A program made the position numbers and the translations under genes. Shown here in pieces: positions 1 to 6,967 of a stretch of DNA of 64,000 bases. Source of the stretch: Natronorubrum tibetense GA33 (lineage in GTDB: Archaea; Halobacteriota; Halobacteria; Halobacteriales; Natrialbaceae). The first letter of the stretch is position 1; each line of letters opens with the position of its first letter. Under the pieces are notes generated by a model. It worked only from the letters and a program-made list of their open reading frames with translations. It was not told the origin of the DNA and ran no database searches. Location of the stretch: positions 3,993,513 to 4,057,512 of the forward strand of contig NZ_KB913017.1 of NCBI RefSeq assembly GCF_000383975.1, read 5' to 3'.

Positions 1-245
1 ACGAGGCCAACTGGTCGTGGAACGCTCCCGCGGGAGACGACGACGGCCCGGCGATCGCCGAAAACGAGGTGAAACAGGTCGCCGCCTGGACGATGGAAGC
101 CTGCCGAGAGCAGGGAATGTCGGCCCGCGAAACCGCCGAGTTCGTGCCCTACAGCCACGCTACCGTCTCTAATTGGTGGAACGACATCGACGAAGGCGGC
201 GAGAAGCGAGAGTGGGTTAACACAGTCGAACAGGTGATCGCATGA
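1..245 (+). CDS. C-terminal fragment of a helix-turn-helix-type protein, 5' end outside window
   Basis: An open frame enters from the left edge (codons start at base 3) and stops with TGA at 243-245. The visible 80 residues contain a segment, ARETAEFVPYSHATVSNWW, that reads like a helix-turn-helix (helix, turn at PYSH, recognition helix ATVSNWW), so DNA binding is likely. No start codon or upstream domain can be seen. The gene sits at the left of the accessory region, 240 bases before a nuclease-like gene, consistent with a mobile-element regulator. The family cannot be named from this fragment. Confidence 0.6.
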   Translation, partial: EANWSWNAPAGDDDGPAIAENEVKQVAAWTMEACREQGMSARETAEFVPYSHATVSNWWNDIDEGGEKREWVNTVEQVIA

Positions 246-483
246 CGGCGTCGGGGTGTAAACCTGTAAACCGCAACCGAGCCCCCTTTAGAATAGCTCC
301 GGCCCAAAGCCCACCGCGCTCCCTCCGGGGAGGGAGCGGAGCGAGCGATGGGCGAAGCGTCTCGCAACCAGCGGAGGAATATATATTACCACGCGTGGAG
401 CGCGCGCATACCATAATAAATGCGACATTTTTTAGATGTCGATTTCGAAAAAATCGCGTCGCGCGTGATGGGGGTCGATCGGC

Positions 484-867
484 GTGAACCGATCGAAGCG
501 AGCGAACCACTTCGGCACGGCCTGCGAGAAACGGATGGCGAAGAAACGACGGTTCACGCTCGAGCGCAGCTCGTGGCACGACGCCAGGTTCGGCAACGGA
601 ACGCCGGTCGAGATCAAATCGACGATGATCGAGCACAGCAACGGTCAGCCGGGGAATTTCAAGGTCTATCGCGAGTACCACGAAAAGCTCCGGCGAGCGG
701 ACGGCTGGTACTGTTTCGTCGTTTACCGGCCGCACGGTCGGAGCGGTTGCACGATCGTCAACGACAAGATGGTTCACTCAAGCGATCTCCCGCTACTCCG
801 CTGGCATGGTGGCGGCGATCACCGCGGAACCGAACAAGCGAAGATCGCGATTAGTAGCATCTTTTGA
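484..867 (+). CDS. PD-(D/E)XK-like endonuclease, halovirus/mobile-element type
   Basis: A 127-residue protein. D33 followed by the E43-I44-K45 triplet in GNGTPVEIKST matches the D...ExK signature of PD-(D/E)XK nucleases, and is followed by NGQPGNFKVYREYHEKL and GWYCFVVYRP. The same order of motifs (EIK, NG, HEQLL, YLLVVYLP) recurs in the protein encoded at 9099-9620, so the two are paralogues. The start is GTG at 484 because the frame is closed upstream by a stop at 466-468. Basic N-terminus (MNRSKRANHF). The likely role is DNA cleavage or Holliday-junction processing in a virus or integrative element. The family assignment is motif-based inference, without a search. Confidence 0.65.
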   Translation: MNRSKRANHFGTACEKRMAKKRRFTLERSSWHDARFGNGTPVEIKSTMIEHSNGQPGNFKVYREYHEKLRRADGWYCFVVYRPHGRSGCTIVNDKMVHSSDLPLLRWHGGGDHRGTEQAKIAISSIF

Positions 868-963
868 TTTTTGCCCTCTGGAAGTCTGTAAGTCCATACA
901 AGATGTTCTCAGATGTCTGGAAGTGAGCAGAGCATTATTTCGGTAGATAACTGAAACCGGGTG

Positions 964-1524
964 ATGAACGCCGAAAAGATGGCCCACGAAGAGGTCGTGG
1001 AATTTCTTCGAAGCGAGAATACGGGTGTGTTGTCGCTAACTAGCGGCAGAGAGACCTACGCTATCCCTGAGTCGTTCGGGTACAATGATGACACCATCTA
1101 CTTTCAATTCGCTAACCGGGAGGACAGCCACAAGATGTCGTTCGTCGAAACGACCGGTGTTGCAACTTTCACTGTCTTTTCCGAGAACCCCACGAGAAGC
1201 GTCATCATCAGAGGTACTCTTGAGAGTGTGCCGGAAGACGAAATGCCCGAGGCTATGGATGCGCTCGCGGAGAACGCAACTGTTCCGACACTAAACGTTT
1301 TTCCGGATACTACGATGGACGAACTTTCGTTCGAACTCTATCGGATCAACCCCAAATCCGTTTCTGGACGGAGGTTTTCCAACCCTCATTCGACGCCAGC
1401 AATGGGGCTCTCGGATATCTGTATCGGCCACCTCGAAGACGCATTAGAGAGGGACGACCCGATAAAAAAGGACTTCCACATTCGACAAGCGGTGCAGGCC
1501 TGCTTACCGTTCTCCTCCGAGTAG
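964..1524 (+). CDS. Pyridoxamine 5'-phosphate oxidase-like flavin-binding protein
   Basis: A 186-residue protein with the split-barrel pattern of the PPOX/NimA-like FMN-binding superfamily. The opening VVEFLRSENTGVLSLTSGRETYAIPESF (strand, tight turn, YAIPESF) is typical, followed by DTIYFQFANREDSHKMSFV and ATFTVFSENPTRSVIIRGTLE. The C-terminal 40 residues form a predicted helical extension. The upstream stretch gcattatttc at about 931 could be a TATA element for a nearly leaderless transcript, so ATG 964 is preferred over GTG 961. Substrate unknown; usually F420/FMN-dependent reductases or nitroimidazole-resistance-like enzymes. Confidence 0.75.
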   Translation: MNAEKMAHEEVVEFLRSENTGVLSLTSGRETYAIPESFGYNDDTIYFQFANREDSHKMSFVETTGVATFTVFSENPTRSVIIRGTLESVPEDEMPEAMDALAENATVPTLNVFPDTTMDELSFELYRINPKSVSGRRFSNPHSTPAMGLSDICIGHLEDALERDDPIKKDFHIRQAVQACLPFSSE

Positions 1525-1541
1525 CTTTCTCAGACAGTCGC

Positions 1542-1832
1542 TCACAGCTCTCCTTTTGTTGTTACTGAAACGTTGGTTTCGAACTCGAAGCTGACGGCTC
1601 GAGTACTCAGCGTCTCGGCGATCTCCCGGCGCTGCTCGCGAGTGAGGTCGTCGCGCTCGAGGACGCGCGCAGCTGCGGCGACAAGTTGATCGATGTCTTC
1701 GCAGGCGAACGCGACCGCGTTGCTCCGGTTGCAATCGTAGAACCGGGAAGCTTTCTGGATAGCGTCGAATCGCCATTCGTTACCGTCGTCTGTCCGGATG
1801 CGAACCGATCCGGGCGTCTCTGAGTGAGACAT
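1542..1832 (-). CDS. Small conserved haloarchaeal protein, DUF7692-like
   Basis: A 96-residue acidic protein (from MSHSETPGSV) that resembles a haloarchaeal family of small soluble proteins I recall as DUF7692. It has an N-terminal beta segment (SVRIRTDDGNEWRFDAI) and a C-terminal helical half (DIDQLVAAAARVLERDDLTREQRREIAETL). An upstream in-frame ATG at 1844 would add four residues. These genes often sit in accessory regions and carry no known activity. It is convergent with the flavoprotein gene at 964-1524, with 17 bases between the stops. Confidence 0.55.
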   Translation of the reverse strand: MSHSETPGSVRIRTDDGNEWRFDAIQKASRFYDCNRSNAVAFACEDIDQLVAAAARVLERDDLTREQRREIAETLSTRAVSFEFETNVSVTTKGEL

Positions 1833-1958
1833 GGCCGTGAACACAACCCGCCTATCCTAGTTTTTTCGGTTCACTCAAACGGTCTTAGTTTATAAACAGG
1901 GGGTGGCACCCGTCGTGATCGGCGTGACGCCCGGGGCGATCTCGTGGGCTATGGGCCG

Positions 1959-2006
1959 AATATGAACACGGCTGGTACTCGGTTCGTGTTCATATTGGGG
2001 AAACCG
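1959..2006. repeat. Inverted repeat plus GGGAAACCG tail, copy 1
   Basis: AATATGAACACG (1959-1970) is exactly complementary to CGTGTTCATATT (1985-1996), a perfect 12-bp stem with a 14-base spacer. It is followed directly by GGGGAAACCG. The right arm plus tail (1985-2006) matches 20 of 22 bases with 4054-4075, where a shorter stem is also present. Neither copy lies in a gene. A protein-binding operator, element-specific origin or attachment site are all possible. Confidence 0.7.
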
Positions 2007-2165
2007 ATCTTCGCGACGTACAACCGCCAGGAGCAGCGTAGGTAAACAGAAATTGGATAGTGTTACGCTTCACCATCACCCCATCAGGAATGACACTTGT
2101 CGAATTATAAGACTATTCGACTACCACGTGGTGAAATACAATTACTGAGTGCGAATACAGAGTAG

Positions 2166-3257
2166 CTACCGTTCCTTGTGTATTGGAGTATATCCAATGT
2201 CTGCCAAATACTCTAGTATAATTGCTCGTGTGTATTTGTCACTTATATCTAGCATACCATCAGACACCATAGATATATATAGCACTACTGGAAATACGAA
2301 AATAACAACCAAAATAGCGAATACGTAAGATAGCTGCACCCAAATAATGATAGCTAAACCTAATCCTCCGAAGACAACCGCTATTTGAGTGTTTCTAAAA
2401 AATATATGTAATGTTTGTAGTTTTTGCGTTCTCAGAGTTAGGTTGGACTCCAAATGACGATGCACAAGTAAAAACAGTTCTTTAGGGTCACTGAATTCAT
2501 CATCCAGATTATATTGCTTACGGATCTCTTGAATGAACCCATCTGGAGTCCCATTTGTGAAGTATCCATTTGGTTGGGGGCGTCCAGTTGAACGTATCCT
2601 CGAACCTGTAGTCGGGTTTATTGACTTGCCTATGAATATGACGGCAAATGATAATCCAACACAACTAGAAAAGAAAAGAATTGCATGTTCTATACCAGCG
2701 TTGGATATTACAATGAGCGAAATTAGCGTCCAGATCGTAGTGGCTTGCGCATAACGATTCCTTGTAAACCATTGTCCATATTTTAGATCACTAGAATTTC
2801 CAGACTTCTTGTAGGAATCATATGCCTCATTTCGAGTGATCATCCAATACTGTGTGGTTGTCAAGAATGCTTTGTTTGGTTCGTCGTTGTATAGGTACAT
2901 TCGAAAATCATTTGGAAAAGGTTCGAATATTCTTCGAGAAATGTCGATTGATTCCCCGATTACTAAGGATATAACGAGTACAAATAGCCAAGAGTATGGT
3001 TCAGTAATTACGTTCACAACAGTATCTTCTGGCATATCAGACACTATTTCAGGACGTACTACATATGCTGAAACAAATATGAAAGAAAATAAAATTGAAC
3101 CGGGAATAACCCTAGTGATCAACTGAGATATAGTGAAACCGATTGCCGTACGTTCGCTTGACATGTGCCTGTGATAGACTCTCCAATAATAAAGATTTCC
3201 GAAAACAGCTGCACCAATAAATATCCTATATTGTCTCAAGAAATCTTCCTGAGCCAC
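2166..3257 (-). CDS. AT-rich multi-spanning membrane protein
   Basis: A 363-residue protein with about six hydrophobic segments: near residues 50-70 (VIPGSILFSFIFVSAYVV), 88-104, 172-190, 192-212, 288-308 and 310-332. A soluble loop of about 75 residues lies between the second pair and the last pair (SINPTTGSRI to QKLQTLHIFF). Base composition is clearly AT-richer than the core genome, with codons such as ATA and AGA. It starts two bases after the stop of the small DQHGLT gene (3260-3421), so the two are probably co-translated. I do not recognise the family; the context suggests the membrane partner of an accessory module. Confidence 0.7.
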   Translation of the reverse strand: MAQEDFLRQYRIFIGAAVFGNLYYWRVYHRHMSSERTAIGFTISQLITRVIPGSILFSFIFVSAYVVRPEIVSDMPEDTVVNVITEPYSWLFVLVISLVIGESIDISRRIFEPFPNDFRMYLYNDEPNKAFLTTTQYWMITRNEAYDSYKKSGNSSDLKYGQWFTRNRYAQATTIWTLISLIVISNAGIEHAILFFSSCVGLSFAVIFIGKSINPTTGSRIRSTGRPQPNGYFTNGTPDGFIQEIRKQYNLDDEFSDPKELFLLVHRHLESNLTLRTQKLQTLHIFFRNTQIAVVFGGLGLAIIIWVQLSYVFAILVVIFVFPVVLYISMVSDGMLDISDKYTRAIILEYLADIGYTPIHKER

Positions 3258-3259
3258 AG

Positions 3260-3421
3260 CTATTCAAGCTGGCAAATTGCGTCACTCACTGTAAGTCCGT
3301 GCTGGTCCGCGATCTCGGCTGCAAGGTTCAAAGCCCAGTCTTCTTTCACCATCCCTCTGTACTCATATGCAAGCAGTGCTAGCGCATGGACGATCAGTAA
3401 GTCATCTTGTGGATGTCGCAT
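3260..3421 (-). CDS. Small DQHGLT-motif protein, copy A
   Basis: A 53-residue protein from MRHPQDDLLIVHALALLAYE to a C-terminal IADQHGLTVSDAICQLE. A closely related sequence (MRNPQDDLLVVFELVELAHD ... IADQHGLTTTEVFRQLKE) is encoded at 5615-5971, so this is a duplicated gene. The residues upstream of the ATG are also partly similar (GLSIKPRP / GLSVIARP). The shared GGTTTA about 35 bases before the ATG could be a TATA element of a leaderless transcript, so I chose the ATG over the GTG at 3481. All-helical prediction. It ends two bases before the membrane protein gene. Function unknown. Confidence 0.6.
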   Translation of the reverse strand: MRHPQDDLLIVHALALLAYEYRGMVKEDWALNLAAEIADQHGLTVSDAICQLE

Positions 3422-3540
3422 GACGCTCACGTCTGGCCGCGGCTTTATTGATAAACCCTTGTAGGCATATCCGACAATCACGGTTATCGAGGACCACTAC
3501 GTTTTTTCAGTAGTTCAGGCCGCTGTAGCGTCCAATATCA

Positions 3541-3597
3541 GCCAGTCCAATTTTTTGCTAGCGCGGCGCGTGTTCTGCGTGTCGCGCAATTACCTTG
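3541..3597. repeat. Conserved GC hairpin module, copy A
   Basis: This 57-bp segment is 49/57 identical to 6101-6157. The core is a stem, GCGCGGCGCGT (3561-3571) with GCGTGTCGCGC (3577-3587), which pairs through G-U wobbles. In copy B the same stem is fully Watson-Crick. The substitutions between copies preserve pairing, which points to an RNA or cruciform structure. Each copy lies about 140-150 bases upstream of a DQHGLT gene and 30-50 bases beyond the stop of the preceding minus-strand gene. Confidence 0.7.
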
Positions 3598-3638
3598 CAG
3601 GGGCATTCGATGGACCATTCGAGCAGTGTGGATCATAT

Positions 3639-3944
3639 CTACTGGCCATCAGTGGGCTCTCTGGAGAGGTCTTCGCTGGAATTACTGAGACGCTCATTCA
3701 CGGTTTCGAGTTGCTCCTCGAGGTCGGCAATCCGGCACTCCTGAGCGAGCAGCATCGAAATGAGGTGTGTGGTCGTCGGATCAGTGTGGTTCTGAATCCC
3801 ACCAGCGTCTGCGAAGTTCCGCGCCTGGACAAATAGGCGTTCGAAGTGATCTTGATACTCGAGTCGAAGTGCTCTGTGGTACGGTGACCACTCGTTTTCG
3901 AATTCACGGAGCCTATCGCGGTAGGTCGGGTTTGTCTTGCCCAT
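3639..3944 (-). CDS. Small haloarchaeal protein, DUF8156-like
   Basis: A 101-residue protein starting MGKTNPTYRDRLREFENEWS. The N-terminal pattern MG-TNPTYRD followed by YRALR and LLAQE is one I recall from a family of small haloarchaeal proteins found near tyrosine recombinases and proviruses. The internal ATG at 3944 is chosen because family members begin at this point. The C-terminal half (LISMLLAQECRIADLEEQLETVNERL) looks like a coiled coil. Function unknown; it may form part of an integrated element. Confidence 0.6.
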   Translation of the reverse strand: MGKTNPTYRDRLREFENEWSPYHRALRLEYQDHFERLFVQARNFADAGGIQNHTDPTTTHLISMLLAQECRIADLEEQLETVNERLSNSSEDLSREPTDGQ

Positions 3945-4034
3945 GTAGCCCAAAGCGAGCGCACAACAGATAAGCAACGGAGAGCAGTTTCCGGAATTCC
4001 GATACGGTCTCACGTCTGATGTTGCGTCATCCTA

Positions 4035-4075
4035 CACACGAGTATTTGCATCTCGTGTGCATATTCGGGAAACCG
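4035..4075. repeat. Inverted repeat plus GGGAAACCG tail, copy 2
   Basis: CACACGAG (4035-4042) pairs with CTCGTGTG (4052-4059) across a 9-base loop, followed by CATATTCGGGAAACCG. The segment 4054-4075 matches 1985-2006 at 20 of 22 positions. It lies between divergent genes (minus gene starting at 3944, plus gene at 4172), so an operator role for both is possible. The stem arms differ in sequence from copy 1 while pairing is kept. Confidence 0.65.
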
Positions 4076-4171
4076 GGTCTGTTGAGCTACAATCCCCGGG
4101 GGTGGTAGGATGAACTCGCACTGGCAGTCTATCCATAGATCTAATGGTGTACTAACGAATTTGTGATTTAT

Positions 4172-5611
4172 ATGGATTCAAGAGAAATACTGCCCAACGC
4201 ACAAACGGTCCGATTTTTACTAGATACGAAATCACTTAATGAGAGACTTTCAAGAAACCCGTTCCCTCTTGAGAGGTTTCTAACATATGGGGAACATAGT
4301 GAATTTACCTATATAAGAACACCAGAGAAAACAGCCCATAATTCTCTTCAAAATATTTCATCATTCGAATTAGAAATAGATATGGATAGAAATCAAAAAA
4401 TAGTTAGATGGGGTAAAAGTAATCAAAATATATCTACTATAAGATATCTGCCATCTATATACGATCGTAAGTTGGAAGATATAGATTGGAGTGAGCCGGA
4501 ACCCAATATTGACGAATTGAATCTTGTTGGTCTATTTAGTGAATTTTCACGATATGACGATAATAGGGCCGATATTTTAGTAACAGCAAACCCGTCTCTA
4601 CTTCAAAATCGTCGTCGTATTGAATATTCGTTCCACCGTCATGAAGCTGGTCAAATGAATATGATGTCACCATCTGAAGCGGCTGAATTTGCAGGTATAT
4701 TTATGAGAGAGAATGATGAGTTCATATTCTACAATCCTAAGGATAAGTGTCATTCCTATAGTATTGACTTCTCGTACTGGTATTGGTTGCTTCCCCGCGT
4801 ATTTATCCACCATTTCACAATTGACGACAACGACTATATTAGTTCAATGTTTGACCGGTTCCAATCCTTATTCATCTGTGTTGATAAAATGGGGAAGGAA
4901 TACTATTGTGGAACTGGTAATCACACAGATTTAAGAACAAGATACCATTTTAACAACGGAATATCATTACTCACTGGTATCTTTGACGTTGTTGCCCTCT
5001 ATACCCGTGAAAAGTACGATATCGGGATTTTAGATGAGAGAACTAATCTGCGGACCGGTGGTCATCCTCTTCTCAAGGAACTCCGAGTTTACAATGAGAG
5101 TGCTTGGGAGCATGTCCAGAGAAACCATATGATTATTGAGTTAATTCATACTATCCGAAACGACATTATCCATCAAAAAGGCGTAATTAAACGAGGTCCG
5201 GGCTTTTCTTTAAGAGGGTCTGAGGTTTCTGAGTGGAATTCACATACAATCAGTTTAGAAAGTCTTGACAAAGAAGATAGAGAAGAGTTCAGGAAGTATT
5301 ATGAACAGTTTGATGATTCAATTCGTAAATATGATCCAGTGACACAATGGGGAGTAATTGTCCCTGAAAACGAGACCCCAAAAATAACCCCCATAACCCA
5401 AATAGAACCGTACCAGTTTATGAAACAATCTGTGAAAACAGTTGCAAAATTCATTGATGAATATCTTCGGCTATTAGATCACCCAAACCGTCTCAAAAAC
5501 CTTCCTGACACTGGGATTTTATCTAAAAATGATATACACTATATGGCTGATTGTGGTCTATTCCCACTATTTGAACAACCAGATGTGAAGTCAGTTAAAA
5601 ATACTATATGA
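4172..5611 (+). CDS. AT-rich protein with a HEPN-type RNDIIH motif
   Basis: A 479-residue soluble protein of unknown family, strongly AT-rich. The C-terminal third contains a helix pair ending in HTIRNDIIHQKG, with R329 and H334 (numbered from ATG 4172) forming the Rx4H arrangement, with Asn after Arg, that marks HEPN ribonuclease domains. The preceding helix (VYNESAWEHVQRNHMIIELI) and following helices (PYQFMKQSVKTVAKFIDEYL) fit a HEPN four-helix bundle. The N-terminal two-thirds (beta-rich, e.g. HSYSIDFSYWYWLLPRVF) could be a sensor domain, as in ApeA-like defence proteins, but no detailed match is claimed. A GTG at 4163 is an alternative start. Confidence 0.6.
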   Translation: MDSREILPNAQTVRFLLDTKSLNERLSRNPFPLERFLTYGEHSEFTYIRTPEKTAHNSLQNISSFELEIDMDRNQKIVRWGKSNQNISTIRYLPSIYDRKLEDIDWSEPEPNIDELNLVGLFSEFSRYDDNRADILVTANPSLLQNRRRIEYSFHRHEAGQMNMMSPSEAAEFAGIFMRENDEFIFYNPKDKCHSYSIDFSYWYWLLPRVFIHHFTIDDNDYISSMFDRFQSLFICVDKMGKEYYCGTGNHTDLRTRYHFNNGISLLTGIFDVVALYTREKYDIGILDERTNLRTGGHPLLKELRVYNESAWEHVQRNHMIIELIHTIRNDIIHQKGVIKRGPGFSLRGSEVSEWNSHTISLESLDKEDREEFRKYYEQFDDSIRKYDPVTQWGVIVPENETPKITPITQIEPYQFMKQSVKTVAKFIDEYLRLLDHPNRLKNLPDTGILSKNDIHYMADCGLFPLFEQPDVKSVKNTI

Positions 5612-5614
5612 GGG

Positions 5615-5971
5615 CTATTCTCGATCTAAATGTAGCCCTTTTGAATATCCTTCTCGTTTCGTGAGTTCAACTGGAGGTTTTCGTGCGGAGTGGGGTAGGA
5701 CGCTGCAATTTTTTGACGCAGTCGCATCGGTGTCAGTGTGGAGGCGGGGCGGTTGATTTGTGACCTTGGCCTTAGCCACAATCTTCCCCCAGCAGTGAGC
5801 CTCGTTCCGTTCCTTGAGCTGTCGGAACACCTCGGTAGTCGTGAGTCCGTGCTGGTCAGCGATCTTGGCAACCAGGTCGAGCGCATGATTCTCGGTGGGC
5901 GTACCCTTATGATCGTGAGCGAGTTCGACAAGTTCGAATACGACCAGCAAGTCATCTTGAGGATTGCGCAT
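5615..5971 (-). CDS. DQHGLT-motif protein, copy B, with extended C-terminus
   Basis: A 118-residue frame from MRNPQDDLLVVFELVELAHD. The first 55 residues align with the whole of the protein at 3260-3421 (shared PQDDLL, ALxLxAxIADQHGLT, QL). The remaining 60 or so residues (HCWGKIVAKAKVTNQ onward) have no counterpart in copy A and run through the direct repeat at 5665-5723. They may be read-through into a repeat after loss of the ancestral stop. The frame is open upstream to 6217, but homology with copy A begins only about 12 residues before this ATG. Function unknown. Confidence 0.5.
   Translation of the reverse strand: MRNPQDDLLVVFELVELAHDHKGTPTENHALDLVAKIADQHGLTTTEVFRQLKERNEAHCWGKIVAKAKVTNQPPRLHTDTDATASKNCSVLPHSARKPPVELTKREGYSKGLHLDRE
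5665..5723. repeat. Direct repeat, copy 1 of 2
   Basis: This 59-bp segment, from TTCAACTGGAG through GTGCGGA and CGCTGCAATTTTTTG to CAGTC, recurs at 6716-6775 with one indel and about a dozen substitutions. The two copies bracket copy B of the DQHGLT gene, hairpin copy B and a membrane-protein gene. Confidence 0.65.
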
Positions 5972-6100
5972 CACGGACTGTCGTGGCCTCGCTATCACAC
6001 TTAAACCTCCGTCCCCCTCTAAGTGGACTCGATAACGCTGGTCATCGAGATCCCGTCTTAGGCTATCAGTGAGTCTATCCTGGTGTAACGCTCTGTATCT

Positions 6101-6157
6101 GCCAGCCCAATTTTTCGCTGGCGCGGCGCGTGCTCTACGCGCCGCGCAATTACCCTG
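6101..6157. repeat. Conserved GC hairpin module, copy B
   Basis: Contains a perfect 11-bp stem: GCGCGGCGCGT (6121-6131), loop GCTCT, ACGCGCCGCGC (6137-6147). It matches 3541-3597 at 49 of 57 positions, offset by exactly 2560 bases. It lies 30 bases past the stop of the membrane gene at 6177-6653 and about 150 bases before the DQHGLT copy B start. A terminator is possible, but on the minus strand it is followed by an A-run, not a T-run. Confidence 0.7.
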
Positions 6158-6176
6158 TCCCCTAGGGGGAAACATG

Positions 6177-6653
6177 TTAAATCGAAGAAAATGTCTGTAT
6201 GAACACTGAGATAACAACTAATCCAAATCCAATACCACGAATCCTTTGAACTGGTGTCGATTGCAGCCTGTCAATTTCGTCACGAATCCATGTTTCAACG
6301 ATGAGCACCGAACCAATTCTCTTTGAGTCATCACGCTGAGGATTTCCTTCGGAATCAGTTAAACAAACAAATCCACCACCTCCCCACACGCCGAATGCAA
6401 CCGAGTAAATTGAGTTACTGTCTTCGGGTATTTCGTTTTCCCATTTTTGTTCTATAACAGAGGTGATTGGTTGAAAATTGCAATCCTCTCGGTGTATCTC
6501 CCCAGCTCTCAGTAGTTCTCTTCTTGCTTTATCAAGCATCTTAACCTCCCTACTATCAATAATCAGGTTTCTAACCACCTCAAATGTGGGTAATATAACA
6601 AAGGCAGTTCCAATTAGACCTAACACCAATCCAACGAGATTCACCGAGAGCAT
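6177..6653 (-). CDS. Two-TM membrane protein of the accessory island
   Basis: A 158-residue protein from MLSVNLVGLVLGLIGTAFVI. It has an N-terminal transmembrane segment (residues 3-20), a soluble middle (about 100 residues, with a Cys in HREDCNFQP and a glycine run FGVWGGGGFVCL), and a C-terminal transmembrane segment (IRGIGFGLVVISVFIQTF). The internal ATG at 6653 is chosen because the upstream open frame runs through the direct repeat at 6716-6775 and encodes an Arg/Pro-rich peptide. AT-rich relative to the core. Family not recognised; the middle domain may be periplasmic or cytoplasmic. Confidence 0.6.
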   Translation of the reverse strand: MLSVNLVGLVLGLIGTAFVILPTFEVVRNLIIDSREVKMLDKARRELLRAGEIHREDCNFQPITSVIEQKWENEIPEDSNSIYSVAFGVWGGGGFVCLTDSEGNPQRDDSKRIGSVLIVETWIRDEIDRLQSTPVQRIRGIGFGLVVISVFIQTFSSI

Positions 6654-6715
6654 AATCGACAATTCAGATTTGATACCGTATGAAGTCTGCGACCGTAGAA
6701 CCACCGTTTCATGTG

Positions 6716-6775
6716 CTTCAACTGGAGATCTGCGTGCGGAGGTGGGGCGGGGCGCTGTAATTTTTTGGCTCAGTC
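6716..6775. repeat. Direct repeat, copy 2 of 2
   Basis: Partner of 5665-5723 (TTCAACTGGAG, GTGCGGAG, CGCTGTAATTTTTTG, CAGTC). Its right end runs into a GC-rich stretch with a further palindrome at 6802-6820. Confidence 0.65.
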
Positions 6776-6801
6776 CCCTTGGGGACACCCGCCAAGGGGG
6801 T

Positions 6802-6820
6802 TTTCGCGCGAAGCGCGAAA
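6802..6820. repeat. Palindrome in the intergenic stretch 6776-6967
   Basis: TTTCGCGC (6802-6809), loop GAA, GCGCGAAA (6813-6820): a perfect 8-bp stem between the second direct repeat and the end of the winged-helix protein gene. It may be a terminator for that minus-strand operon or part of a recombination boundary. The surrounding 6821-6900 stretch is GC-rich without an evident gene. Confidence 0.45.
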
Positions 6821-6967
6821 CGACCCCGCAGGCGTTGCGGTGCGATCGCGGCGCCGGCCCCGCCCTCGAGGGTCCGAATCCAACTGAAGTTGTGAAAATC
6901 AGCCGCTAATGAATTTCTGGTTGTCTAAACGAAGCAAAGGGGTAGCGTTGCCACTACTCGGGCCGGT

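Noticed and set aside
242..487. 81-codon plus-strand frame overlapping the stop of the first gene by ATGA
   Set aside because: Arg/Ser/Pro-rich composition, no domain, and it overlaps the AT-rich promoter side of the nuclease gene.
420..854. 144-codon frame overlapping the nuclease gene in another phase
   Set aside because: A shadow frame: Arg-rich, without motif, while the overlapping frame has a clear nuclease signature.
6840..6890. Possible tRNA-like or att-like segment (GAGGGTCCGAATCC resembling a T-arm)
   Set aside because: The stem does not pair fully, no other tRNA arms are present, and it does not repeat the tRNA-Trp 3' end.
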